Assembly: GCF_002386445.1 (NCBI RefSeq) | Contig: NZ_DGIR01000012.1 | Location: forward strand, 1-64,000 | Reading direction: 5' to 3' | DNA: 64,000 nucleotides | Origin: Pseudomonas sp. UBA4617 | GTDB lineage: Bacteria; Pseudomonadota; Gammaproteobacteria; Pseudomonadales; Pseudomonadaceae | The notes under the pieces: model-generated | The model's database searches: none | Told to the model about the DNA's origin: nothing | The model's input: the letters and a program-made list of their open reading frames with translations, nothing else | Program-made: the position numbers and the translations under genes | Shown here: positions 12,380 through 20,111 of the stretch, one piece after another | Position numbering within the stretch: position 1 is the first letter of the stretch | Layout of the letters: every line of letters starts with the position of its first letter

Positions 12380-12675
12380 AGCCAGCTGTTGACCTTGTGG
12401 TAATGCAGCGACAGTTCGACGAAGCCGGTGTAGTCCACGGCCTTGGCCAGTTCGTTGCCGACTGCACGGGCCTGCACATCTTCCTCAAGCGCGAACAGGC
12501 GCTCGGCCAGGCCGGCGGCTTGCAACTGGCGGTACGGCTCGCTGCCGCTGCGCAGGGCGTATACCGCGTCACCGCACAGCAGCAGGGCATCGTCGGCGCC
12601 CAGCAGGCGCAGGCAACTGGCCAGGCGCTCGTCGCCAAACGGGGAGTGGGCAATTACATGCAGGGTTGTCATCAC
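12376..12675 (-). CDS. tusB: Sulfur relay protein TusB (DsrH family)
   Basis: TusB is the smallest subunit of the TusBCD hexamer that relays persulfide sulfur from IscS/TusA to TusE. The 99-residue protein has the DsrH-like pattern MTTLHVIAHSPFGDERLASCLRLL followed by DALLLCGDAVYALR. Both ends overlap the neighbouring tus genes by four bases, so the genes are translationally coupled. Confidence 0.92.
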   Translation of the reverse strand: MMTTLHVIAHSPFGDERLASCLRLLGADDALLLCGDAVYALRSGSEPYRQLQAAGLAERLFALEEDVQARAVGNELAKAVDYTGFVELSLHYHKVNSWL

Positions 12676-13031
12676 AGCGTTACCACCTGGTCAAAACGGG
12701 CGATCAGCGCGGCCAGAGCCGCATCGTCGAGCACTTGCACCGGCAGTGCCAGGCAGTCGGCGGCCAGGCCACGGCGGGCGAGGCTGTGGTTGCAGGCGAA
12801 CAGCTCCTCCACGCCGAACATTGGCAGCGCTTGCAGATTGGCAGCCAGGTTCTTCTGCTGCACGACAGCGGGCTGCTGGTCCGGCGCAAGCTGGAAGACG
12901 CCGTCATCGAGAAACAGCATGCCCAGCGGCAGGTCGAACGCACCGCCGGCCAGGGCAATGTCCAGTGCCTCACGGGCCGATGGTCCGTTCCAGGGTGCCT
13001 GGCGGCTGATGATCAACAAGGATTTGGCCAT
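12672..13031 (-). CDS. tusC: Sulfur relay protein TusC (DsrF family)
   Basis: TusC is the middle subunit of TusBCD. The start MAKSLLIISRQAPWNG at 13031 is chosen, one base after the tusD stop, giving the usual 119 residues; an ATG 51 bases upstream would lie within tusD. The APWNGPSAREALDIALAGGAFD block is typical of the family. The C-terminus ends MRLWPR-type in other frames but ARFDQVVTL here, overlapping tusB. Confidence 0.92.
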   Translation of the reverse strand: MAKSLLIISRQAPWNGPSAREALDIALAGGAFDLPLGMLFLDDGVFQLAPDQQPAVVQQKNLAANLQALPMFGVEELFACNHSLARRGLAADCLALPVQVLDDAALAALIARFDQVVTL

Positions 13032-13032
13032 T

Positions 13033-13425
13033 TCAGTCGCCTCCGAAGCAGACAAGGCGGTCGGCAACCTGGGCGGCCTCATGCAGTTGGCCGAGCCCTG
13101 ACAGCTCCCACGGCTTGGGCAGGTTCACGGCCGGACGCTGATAGCGGTTGGCCTCGGCCTCGTCGAGCACGCCACGGCGTAGAGCAGCGGCAATGCATAC
13201 TACGGCGTCCAGCCGGTTGGCGGCGATGAAGGTGCGCCACTGCCCAGCCACATCCAGCTCGTCCTGGGGCGCGACCACGTTGACCGAGGCGCTGTGCACC
13301 CCGTCCTGGTAAAAGAACAGCCGGGCAATCTCATGGCCGCCGGCCAGCACCGCCTCGGCGTAGCGCAGGGCGCGTCGCGAGGAGGGCGCATGGGCCGGGG
13401 AGAACACCGCGATAGCGAATTTCAT
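13033..13425 (-). CDS. tusD: Sulfurtransferase TusD (DsrE family)
   Basis: TusD is the catalytic subunit of TusBCD and receives the persulfide on a conserved cysteine. The 130-residue protein begins MKFAIAVFSPAHAPSSRRALRYAEAVLAGGHEI. The active cysteine lies in the DAVVCIAAALRRGVLDE segment. It heads the tusD-tusC-tusB-tusE-ybiB operon; the order is conserved in Pseudomonas. Confidence 0.94.
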   Translation of the reverse strand: MKFAIAVFSPAHAPSSRRALRYAEAVLAGGHEIARLFFYQDGVHSASVNVVAPQDELDVAGQWRTFIAANRLDAVVCIAAALRRGVLDEAEANRYQRPAVNLPKPWELSGLGQLHEAAQVADRLVCFGGD

Positions 13426-13463
13426 GGGTCACTCATGCAGAAGGAATGGTGCCATGATAAAGC

Positions 13464-13502
13464 AAAAAAGCCCGCGCCCGCTTGTGCATGCGGGGCGGGC
13501 TT
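13464..13502 (-). terminator. Terminator of the purine permease gene
   Basis: The arms GCCCGC / GCGGGC are flanked on the minus strand by a T-rich tract (complement of CAAAAAA). It lies between the permease stop and the tusD start. Confidence 0.7.
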
Positions 13503-13565
13503 GCTGGGGCGCGCCAATCTCAAGGCCCACGCTCTTTCAGGAATCGTGCAAGGCTTGGGAGAAAC

Positions 13566-14945
13566 TCAAACCTGTTCCTTGCTCTCCGGCAGGAACCAGT
13601 TCAGCACCAGCGCACAGATACCTCCGGTCGCCACACCCGACTCCAGCACGTTGCGAATCGCTGCCGGCATGTGTGCCAGGAACTCCGGCACCTGCGCCAC
13701 ACCCAGGCCCAGCGCCAGCGACACCGCGATGATCAGCAGGGCGCGACGATCCAGCCGGGTACTGGCCAGGATATTGATGCCCGAAGCGGCAACTGCGCCG
13801 AACATGACCATGGCCGCGCCACCCAGCACCGGCTCCGGTACCGCCTGGATGACCCCGGCAACGCTCGGGAACAGGCCCAGCAGCACCAGCATTGCAGCGA
13901 TCCAGATTCCGATATGGCGGCTGGCGATACCGGTCAACTGGATCACCCCATTGTTCTGCGCAAAGATCGAGCTCGGGAAGGTGTTGAAGAACCCGGCCAG
14001 CAGCGAGTTGGCCCCATTGACCAGCACGCCGCCCTTGATCCGCTGCATCCATACCGGCCCTTCGACCGGCTGGCGCGACACCTTGCTGGTGGCAGTGACG
14101 TCGCCGATGGCTTCCAGCGAAGTCACCAGGTAGATCACCAGCATCGGAATGAACAGCGCCCAGGAGAAGCCCAGGCCGAAGTGCAGCGGTGTCGGTACCT
14201 GGAACAGTGCGGCCTGATGCATGCCGGTGAAGTCGAGGCGGCCCAGGTAGCCGGCCAGCGCATAGCCGACCGCAAGGGCGATGACGATCGCGCAACTGCG
14301 CATCCATACCACCGGGATGCGGTTGAGGACGACGATGATCGTCAGCACCACGCCCGACAGCAGCAGGTTCTCACCATTGGCGAACGTACCGTTGGCCATG
14401 GCGCCGAAACCACCCCCCATGCTGATCAGGCCGACCTTGATCAGGGTCAGGCCGATCATCAGCACGACAATGCCGGTCACCAGCGGCGTGATCAGCCGTT
14501 TGACGAAGGGCAGGATGCGCGACACGCCCATCTCGACGAACGAGCCGGCGATGACTACACCAAAGATTGCCGCCATGACACTTTCCACCGGCGTGCCTTG
14601 CTTGACCATCAGCGCGCCACCGGCAATCAGCGGGCCGACGAAGTTGAAGCTGGTACCCTGGACGATCAGCAGCCCGGCACCGAACGGCCCGAAGCGCTTG
14701 CACTGGACGAAGGTGGCGATGCCGGAAATCACCAGCGACATCGATACGATCAGGTTGGTATCCCGCGCGGAAACGCCCAGCGCCTGGCAAATCAGCAGGC
14801 CAGGGGTGACGATTGGCACTATGATCGCCAGCAGGTGTTGCAGCGCTGCCAGCAGGCCAATCAGCGGCCGTGGCCTGTCTTCCAGGCCAAGCACCAGTTC
14901 ATTGGCAGGCGCCGCTGCGCCTGGGCTGTGTTCGTGTGAGCTCAT
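13566..14945 (-). CDS. NCS2-family xanthine/uric acid permease
   Basis: The protein is a nucleobase:cation symporter-2 family transporter of the inner membrane, probably for xanthine or urate by proton symport. It has 459 residues with about 14 hydrophobic segments. The QGTSFNFVGPLIAGG stretch, the QCKRFGPFGAGL region and the VTATSKVSRQPVEGP motif are typical of the xanthine/urate branch, not of UraA uracil permeases. It stands alone; a purine-catabolism cluster is not visible nearby. Substrate is inferred from subfamily resemblance only. Confidence 0.85.
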   Translation of the reverse strand: MSSHEHSPGAAAPANELVLGLEDRPRPLIGLLAALQHLLAIIVPIVTPGLLICQALGVSARDTNLIVSMSLVISGIATFVQCKRFGPFGAGLLIVQGTSFNFVGPLIAGGALMVKQGTPVESVMAAIFGVVIAGSFVEMGVSRILPFVKRLITPLVTGIVVLMIGLTLIKVGLISMGGGFGAMANGTFANGENLLLSGVVLTIIVVLNRIPVVWMRSCAIVIALAVGYALAGYLGRLDFTGMHQAALFQVPTPLHFGLGFSWALFIPMLVIYLVTSLEAIGDVTATSKVSRQPVEGPVWMQRIKGGVLVNGANSLLAGFFNTFPSSIFAQNNGVIQLTGIASRHIGIWIAAMLVLLGLFPSVAGVIQAVPEPVLGGAAMVMFGAVAASGINILASTRLDRRALLIIAVSLALGLGVAQVPEFLAHMPAAIRNVLESGVATGGICALVLNWFLPESKEQV

Positions 14946-15060
14946 GGCTGAAAGCTGCCCCGGAGAAAAAAGGAGCGCATTCTACGGGTGATGATGGGTT
15001 TGGGGTAGTGGCAGGCACAATGGCGGCATGATCGAAGCGCAGCCCGCAACTCGCTCCCAC

Positions 15061-15086
15061 AAAAAAGCCCGCCGAAGCGGGCTATT
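15061..15086 (-). terminator. Terminator of yccA
   Basis: The arms AGCCCGC / GCGGGCT are followed by six T on the minus strand. It lies 16 bases past the yccA stop. Confidence 0.8.
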
Positions 15087-15101
15087 TCAGGCAGCACTCA
15101 A

Positions 15102-15773
15102 TCAGTCATCGCGACCCATGATGCCAAACAGTTGCAGCAGGCTGACGAACAGGTTGTAGATCGATACATACAGGCTGATAGTTGCCATGATGTAGTTGCG
15201 CTCGCCACCGTGAATGATCGCGCTGGTCTGGAACAGGATGCAGACCGACGAGAACAGCACGAAGCCGGCGCTGATCGCCAGTTGCAGGCCGCTGATCTGG
15301 AAGAAGAAGCTCGCCACCACAGCTCCCAGCAGAACGAAGAAGCCTGCAGTGATGAAGCCGCTGAGGAAGCTCATGTCCTTGCGGGTGATCAGCACATAGG
15401 CCGACAGGCCACCGAACACCAGTGCGGTCATCGCAAATGCCGAGCTGACCACTTCGGCGCCACCGGCCATGCCCAGGTAACGGTTGAGGATAGGGCCGAG
15501 AATGAAGCCCATGAAACCGGTGAGGGCGAAGGTGGACACCAGGCCCCAGGCCGAATTGCGCAATTTGTTGGTGAGGAAGAACAGCCCGTAGAAGCCGATC
15601 AGCACCACGAACACGTTCGGGTAGCCGACGCGCATCTGCTGGGCCACGAAGGCCATGACACCGCTGAAGGCGAGGGTAAGCGCCAGCAGGCTGTACGTGT
15701 TGCGCAGGACCTTGCTGATCTCCTGCTGCTCGACCTGCTGGCCGCTGTGTACGGCGTAATCCTGTTCGCGCAT
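15102..15773 (-). CDS. yccA: Bax inhibitor-1/YccA family membrane protein
   Basis: YccA-type proteins are seven-helix inner-membrane proteins; in E. coli YccA binds and moderates the FtsH protease. The 223-residue product has a short polar N-terminus (MREQDYAVHSGQQVEQQ) followed by seven hydrophobic segments. It carries the family C-terminal pattern ending SLYVSIYNLFVSLLQLFGIMGRDD, in which the acidic end is conserved. Its promoter side faces the broken tRNA-Ser. The island insertion lies about 130 bases upstream of its start and leaves the gene intact. Confidence 0.93.
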   Translation of the reverse strand: MREQDYAVHSGQQVEQQEISKVLRNTYSLLALTLAFSGVMAFVAQQMRVGYPNVFVVLIGFYGLFFLTNKLRNSAWGLVSTFALTGFMGFILGPILNRYLGMAGGAEVVSSAFAMTALVFGGLSAYVLITRKDMSFLSGFITAGFFVLLGAVVASFFFQISGLQLAISAGFVLFSSVCILFQTSAIIHGGERNYIMATISLYVSIYNLFVSLLQLFGIMGRDD

Positions 15774-15906
15774 GGCGACACTCCTTGATGAACCTGTGGT
15801 TTTGAACGTTCAGATGCCTGGAGTCTATCAGAGCCGCCGCAACCCGCGACACAGAGAGTTTGACAGCTTGTTTCATTACGGTATGATGGCGGCCGCAAAA
15901 CGAGCT

Positions 15907-15945
15907 GGAAGCGTGGCCGAGTGGTTTAAGGCAACGGTCTTGAAA
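15907..15945 (+). pseudogene. 5' half of a split tRNA-Ser(UGA) gene (left island junction)
   Basis: The 39 bases form acceptor strand GGAAGCG, a D-arm (GCC ... GGC), the 5' anticodon stem ACGGT and the loop CTTGAAA with anticodon TGA. The matching 3' stem should be ACCGT, but unrelated sequence follows. The missing half is at 22755-22813. The break falls at the 3' side of the anticodon loop, a common crossover point for tyrosine integrases. Confidence 0.85.
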
Positions 15946-16063
15946 GCTGGTGGTCCCTCTGTCTGGGGTCGCAAGAAAGCTGTGCAAAATCAAAGCTTTA
16001 GCGTGGTTTGCTAGCATCCTCCGGGGGCATCGTTTAGCAGATTCTTAGCACGTCAAAGAATTT

Positions 16064-16153
16064 GGGGAATTGGCAGAGTGGTTGAATGCACCGGTCTTGA
16101 AAACCGGCGAACGTGAGAGCGTTCCCAGGGTTCGAATCCCTGGTTCCCCGCCA
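16064..16153 (+). tRNA. tRNA-Ser(UGA), intact
   Basis: The 90-base gene folds fully: acceptor GGGGAAT with GTTCCCC, anticodon stem CCGGT/ACCGG around loop CTTGAAA, a long variable arm GAACGTGAGAGCGTTC, a T-arm around GTTCGAAT, and encoded CCA. It differs from the split tRNA-Ser that flanks the island. No terminator follows; the next start codon is only 33 bases downstream. Confidence 0.96.
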
Positions 16154-16185
16154 AACACTTCAAGAAGAAGCACGCAGGGACGGAC

Positions 16186-16881
16186 GTGAGAAAAATTTCT
16201 CCTGATGCTGTTAGGGATGACTTTCGGCAGCAGTTGGCTGACCTGACGACATTTCACAATACAGGTTTCAGCGCCTTCACTAGCGAAACTGACCAGTCCA
16301 CTCTGACCGAGCACAGCTTGCTTGCAGCTGCGGTCACTTGGGAGGGCTTTGTCAGTGATATGTTCATCGCATACATCAATCGCGATGCAACTCGCTTCAA
16401 GCAGCATTTGCAGGACTCATTCGACACTCATCTCGGTACGTCATCCACACCGAAGCGGGTGTTCGATACGTTCGGCTCGCTCTCCTTTCCGGATCATTTG
16501 AAGAAGGCAGACGTGATTGCCCTTGCGAATAGCATGGGAAACAACATCACATTCTCGAACTTCGATTTGCTTGAGCAGAAAGCGGGCATTTGGCTGATTG
16601 CTGCCCATGCGACGAGATTCTCTGGCCTAACCGCCCAGCAGAAAGCGGTCGTAAATTCGGTCATCGCGCTACGCAACCACATCGCCCATCGCAGCCAACG
16701 CTCGCTCGATGCGATGAATGAGGTATTGGCCCGAGGTGTCCTTCATCCGACTGGCATTAAGCGTCTCGACAACCGTTTCCACAACGTAGGCGCTTGGCTG
16801 AAATCCACACCTGTTGGCCACAACCAGACGCGGTTTGCCATTATCATTAATACTCTTGATGGTATTGGGGCGACATTTTAA
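16186..16881 (+). CDS. HEPN-domain protein, putative RNase of a defence system
   Basis: The 231-residue product starts with GTG seven bases after an AGGGA site. It is mostly helical, with the HEPN signature RNHIAH at residues 163-168 (R-x4-H), followed by RSQRSLD. In known HEPN RNases this Arg and His form the catalytic pair in a dimer. The overall layout resembles the MAE_28990/MAE_18760-type HEPN proteins found beside defence genes; this resemblance is from memory. It is 33 bases after the intact tRNA-Ser with no terminator between, so it may be read from the tRNA promoter. A nuclease-like gene follows 123 bases later. The target is unknown. Confidence 0.7.
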   Translation: MRKISPDAVRDDFRQQLADLTTFHNTGFSAFTSETDQSTLTEHSLLAAAVTWEGFVSDMFIAYINRDATRFKQHLQDSFDTHLGTSSTPKRVFDTFGSLSFPDHLKKADVIALANSMGNNITFSNFDLLEQKAGIWLIAAHATRFSGLTAQQKAVVNSVIALRNHIAHRSQRSLDAMNEVLARGVLHPTGIKRLDNRFHNVGAWLKSTPVGHNQTRFAIIINTLDGIGATF

Positions 16882-17004
16882 TCCCAGATCAGATATTTTT
16901 CCGGCGTATATCGCCTGCTGTTTTTTCACTCAGTGGTGATAAGCGTAAGGAATAGTAGGTGCGTATGACCACATGGCTTCGTCGCGCGGGAGTCTAGATA
17001 CAGC

Positions 17005-18006
17005 ATGAAGTGGAAAAATAGAAACCTTCGCGAGCTTGCCGACCTCATCTGTGGAAATAGTGATCTCAGCAAGCCGAACTATTTCCACTACCGGTCGAGT
17101 AGCTACCTGACAGAATTCTTCGAGGACTGCGATTTAGACTTCGTTCATGACGGCTCTACTCGCTGGGCGTGGGTAGCTAGCCGGCTTGAAGAAGTGCTTG
17201 CGTATCCACACCCTGGTCCTTCCGTTCCACCTGAGGCATTCATCCGAATCATTCGTGCGTTGCTCGACAAGGGCGAGGCACAAGAAGGCGATCCCGACAG
17301 AAGCAAGGCGCTTGCAGCGCTGAATGTTGTGCTGGCGCGTGAAGGCTGGGGGGCGTTCTACGACGAGCACGGTATTGGTCAGCTCCGCCATATTGCTACA
17401 AACACCGTTGCGCAGAAGGCGAACCCGCATCGCCCCATGACGCCTGCGGAGTTGGAGCGCAGAGACCAGCTCATCACCTATCTCAACAAGTGTTCTGAGG
17501 ACAAACTGATTGAGGAGGTGCTGCTACCTCTGTTCCGTCAGCTAGGCTTTCACCGCATCACTGCGGCTGGCCACAAGGATAAGGCATTGGAGTACGGCAA
17601 AGACGTGTGGATGAAGTTCACACTGCCAACCCTCAATGTCCTCTACTTCGGCCTCCAGGCTAAGAAGGGGAAACTGGACTCGGCTGGCGTTAGCCGAGAT
17701 GGTTCCGCCAATATCGCCGAGATCCACAATCAGGCAAATATGATGCTTGGGCATGAGATATTCGACCCAGAGTTGAATCGGCGCGTACTGGTTGACCACG
17801 CTTTCATCGTTGCGGGCGGCGAGATTACGAAGCAGGCGCGTAATTGGATTGGCAACAAGCTTGATGCAACCAAGCGCTCGCAAATTATGTTTATGGATAG
17901 AGACGACATTCTCAACCTATTCATCGTGACGAACTTGCCGCTGCCTAAAGGGGCATTACCTCAGGTGAAAGAGTTCGATCCCTTTGACGAAGATATACCA
18001 TTCTGA
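17005..18006 (+). CDS. Putative PD-(D/E)XK-fold restriction endonuclease-like protein
   Basis: The function is not established. The 333-residue protein has two parts. The N-terminal part (1-130) contains FHYRSSSYLTEFFEDC and VHDGSTRWAWVASRLEEVL, which resembles small N-terminal domains joined to abortive-infection effectors. The C-terminal part holds an endonuclease-like pattern: helix Glu170/171 (KLIEEVLLPLF), Asp200 in EYGKDVWM, and Gln218-Ala-Lys220 in YFGLQAKKGKLD. A Q-x-K variant of E-x-K is known in this fold. It follows the HEPN gene on the same strand, so the two may form one module. Confidence 0.6.
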   Translation: MKWKNRNLRELADLICGNSDLSKPNYFHYRSSSYLTEFFEDCDLDFVHDGSTRWAWVASRLEEVLAYPHPGPSVPPEAFIRIIRALLDKGEAQEGDPDRSKALAALNVVLAREGWGAFYDEHGIGQLRHIATNTVAQKANPHRPMTPAELERRDQLITYLNKCSEDKLIEEVLLPLFRQLGFHRITAAGHKDKALEYGKDVWMKFTLPTLNVLYFGLQAKKGKLDSAGVSRDGSANIAEIHNQANMMLGHEIFDPELNRRVLVDHAFIVAGGEITKQARNWIGNKLDATKRSQIMFMDRDDILNLFIVTNLPLPKGALPQVKEFDPFDEDIPF

Positions 18007-18379
18007 TGGATTGCTGCTCCCAATAAGCTAAATCGCGGCGCGTCACACTGGTATAATCACAGAGGCAACAATCATTTAGCAAGCATGCCCACCAAATTCA
18101 GGGTTTGGCGTTCCCGGTGTGGCAGTACAAACGCTGCTATTGCGCACGCACGGTGCTCGGTAATATCCTAACGACGATAGTGTGATGATCTCGGCAGCAG
18201 TGCTGGCCCCAAGCACGACAACGGGCAGCCGTGAATGCCCGCTGGAAGACAGCAACAAGAGCCTGTCTCGTTTACTCCATCCGATGGCTAGCAACGAAAC
18301 CAGGGTTACCCGCACGCTAAGCCTTCCCCAGCTAATCCACTCCGCGAGTCCCCAGCGGAAAGCCACTTGATCAAGCAAT
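18007..18379. other. Stretch without a confident gene between nuclease gene and phage-type operon
   Basis: A 106-codon minus-strand frame (18076-18396) crosses it and overlaps the next small gene, but its Ser/Leu-rich composition and lack of a ribosome binding site make it doubtful. It may be decayed phage DNA. Confidence 0.5.
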
Positions 18380-18532
18380 TCATGACCACAGGCCATCTGT
18401 GTTGCACATGCGGCCTTCCGCGATAGCTAGAGTGAAGGTTTCGAGGATAAATCGCGTCTCTTCCTGCGCGTTATTCGAGCGCTCTAGCTTTTTCAGTCGC
18501 GCCAACATGCCTTTAGCGCTGCCGATGCTCAT
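18380..18532 (-). CDS. Small phage-type hypothetical protein (50 aa)
   Basis: The 50-residue frame begins MSIGSAKGMLARLKKLERSN and ends MCNTDGLWS. An AAGGA site lies eight bases before the ATG. It follows the 45-residue frame by four bases in what looks like an operon of small phage genes. The function is unknown; the highly charged helical character fits a small structural or packaging-associated protein. Confidence 0.55.
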   Translation of the reverse strand: MSIGSAKGMLARLKKLERSNNAQEETRFILETFTLAIAEGRMCNTDGLWS

Positions 18533-18536
18533 GTGG

Positions 18537-18674
18537 TTAGTCCTTCGACTTACTCAGAACTTCGGATTTTTCAACCGCCAAGCGCAGGTGGTACAAGCAA
18601 GCACCCTGCTCCTGTTTGAGTTCCATGATGTGGTTCTGGTGTATGCGCTGAAGAATTCTTATCATGTCATCCAT
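18537..18674 (-). CDS. Small phage-type hypothetical protein (45 aa)
   Basis: The 45-residue frame begins MDDMIRILQRIHQNHIMELK and ends SKSKD. It is mostly helical and charged. GAGGAAC lies upstream of the ATG, which is two bases past the stop of the preceding gene. No family was recognised. Confidence 0.5.
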   Translation of the reverse strand: MDDMIRILQRIHQNHIMELKQEQGACLYHLRLAVEKSEVLSKSKD

Positions 18675-18676
18675 GA

Positions 18677-18979
18677 TCACTGTTCCTCTACTTTGACGAC
18701 GTTGAGATCGTCACGGCTGCACATTGTGTGTAGCAGCCTGGCGGCGGCGCGGCGAACGAGTGGATCGGGGCAGTCTCGGATCACCTCATAGCAAGTGGCG
18801 ACAATTTGGTCCCAATCGCGATAGCGGTCATGTTGCTCCTGCACGCGCTGATTCCCCAACTGCTCCTTTTTCTTTGCTATGTACGCTTGCAAGTCGGCCT
18901 GTCGTTGCCGGCGCATAGCCTCGAATCGTTCACCTGCTTTGCGCTATGGGTCCTGGGTGTAGATGATGGGCTTGTTCAT
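18677..18979 (-). pseudogene. Phage-type small protein gene broken by an in-frame TAG
   Basis: The natural start is MNKPIIYTQDP at 18979, but codon 12 is TAG (18944-18946). Reading resumes in the same frame with RKAGERFEAMRRQRQADLQA and continues to VVKVEEQ for 79 residues from the next ATG. The protein would be about 100 residues, helical and charged. It may be expressed from the internal ATG at 18916, but the TAG suggests decay. It lies downstream of the DUF5681-like pseudogene. Confidence 0.6.
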
Positions 18980-18987
18980 TTCTGTGC

Positions 18988-19429
18988 CTACAGCGCCTCA
19001 AGGCGCGCTTCCAAGTGATCGACGGTGCGGATGCCTGCAACCGAGTGGATGTAATCAATGATCATCTTTCCTGTATCTGGATCGACTCGCCCCTCTGGTA
19101 CTGCGATGAGCACCTGCTGTGCCTGCTCATGTAGGGGCTTGCCAGGATCAAGCTGAAACTCGACAGTGGCAGCGCGTGCTCGCAAAGGGGGTTGAGTCTC
19201 TGTACCCACAGGTTCATGGCTGTGGCGTCTCCTGCAAGCGCCGCCTCTTTGATCGCTCGCGCCAGTTCTGTGCCATCCTTTTGAAGTTCCTCAGCGAGCA
19301 AAGTTTTCCGGTTCTTCGCTCATTTCGGTCTTCCGTTCGGGTTTCCAGACTGTCCAGGCTGCCAAAGGTGTGTCCCTGCGGCTTCGGTGCAAAGTCTTGT
19401 GACGAGCCTGATGATTCAGCTTCTGACAT
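18988..19429 (-). pseudogene. DUF5681-like phage protein gene with two frameshifts
   Basis: Three minus-strand frames in order make one protein: MSEAESSGSSQDFAPKPQGH (from 19429), then NRKTLLAEELQKDGTELARA and AALAGDATAMNLWVQRLNPL (about 19321-19190), then RARAATVEFQLDPGKPLHEQ to LEARLEAL (ending 18988). The ALAGDATAM and PLRAR pattern resembles DUF5681 proteins encoded near terminase genes in phages and in other mobile DNA. The frame changes at about 19320 and 19185, so the gene is broken. The family match is from memory. Confidence 0.6.
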
Positions 19430-19481
19430 TTTCAGTCTCTCGATATTTGTTTAACAACAGCAAATAACAGGTAGCGCTCGT

Positions 19482-19665
19482 TTATGGGAACTCCAGTGCA
19501 GCCACTGCCTTGTCATTACCTCGACGAAGCTCGCTAATCGTTGACCATGAAGCCCCCATAGCTTTCTCAACTTTCTTGAAAATTAATCCCGCCCTTTCTT
19601 CGAGAAGAGTTTTGGCGTTTGTCGCTGCTTTTAGCTTTATTGCATTTTCAGGGGGCTGTGCTCAT
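19482..19665 (-). pseudogene. Small phage-type gene with frameshift in a C-run
   Basis: Starting at ATG 19665 the reading is MSTAP, after which one extra C in a run of five shifts the frame. Removing it would give ENAIKLKAATNAKTLLEERA and on to RRGNDKAVAALEFP, a 60-residue helical protein. It lies 52 bases before the DUF5681-like pseudogene on the same strand, so it probably headed the decayed operon. A sequencing error in the C-run is the alternative. Confidence 0.5.
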
Positions 19666-20111
19666 GCTACATGCGGGTGTATACCTTTTGAAGGTTGGTA
19701 TCGAGGCCGAAGAGATAGCCAGGTGCGCCCAGCGGTTGTGTGATCGCCTTCGCAGATCGCGGCTCTTAAAAATTGGTGGCGATCTTCGGTAGTTAGATCA
19801 AGAGCGAACTTCCGAATCTCACCCGAAATACCCACGCTAGCGCGAACCTCGAGTGGTTGTGAGAGTTCTTGCTCAAAGTGCGAGATTTAGCGGTTGTGAA
19901 GGGGCTGTTCTATGAGCTGGTGTGCGCCGACTGCAATGGTTCAGATTGGATTATTTAAGGGGCCAAGTTGGTGCTTCCGCTTGAGAAGCCAAAAAAATAA
20001 TGTATCAACCCGTAATGTCGGCGACGACTAACGGATTCCAGAAATTAAAAGAGGTTAGGCCGCTTTTGGTGCGGCCTGGTTACTAGATAAAGAAAGGGGA
20101 AGGGTGGAAAA
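19666..20111. other. AT-rich intergenic stretch in the island
   Basis: No convincing gene is visible. A hairpin AGGCCGC / GCGGCCT near 20055-20085 may end transcription of the convergent or adjacent 681-codon gene. A short minus-strand frame next to 19680-19740 might be the tail of another decayed gene. Confidence 0.45.

Noticed and set aside
18076..18396. 106-codon minus-strand frame in the island
   Set aside because: There is no ribosome binding site or family, and it overlaps a better small gene.
19510..19743. 77-codon plus-strand frame in the island
   Set aside because: It is antisense to a more coherent frameshifted small gene.
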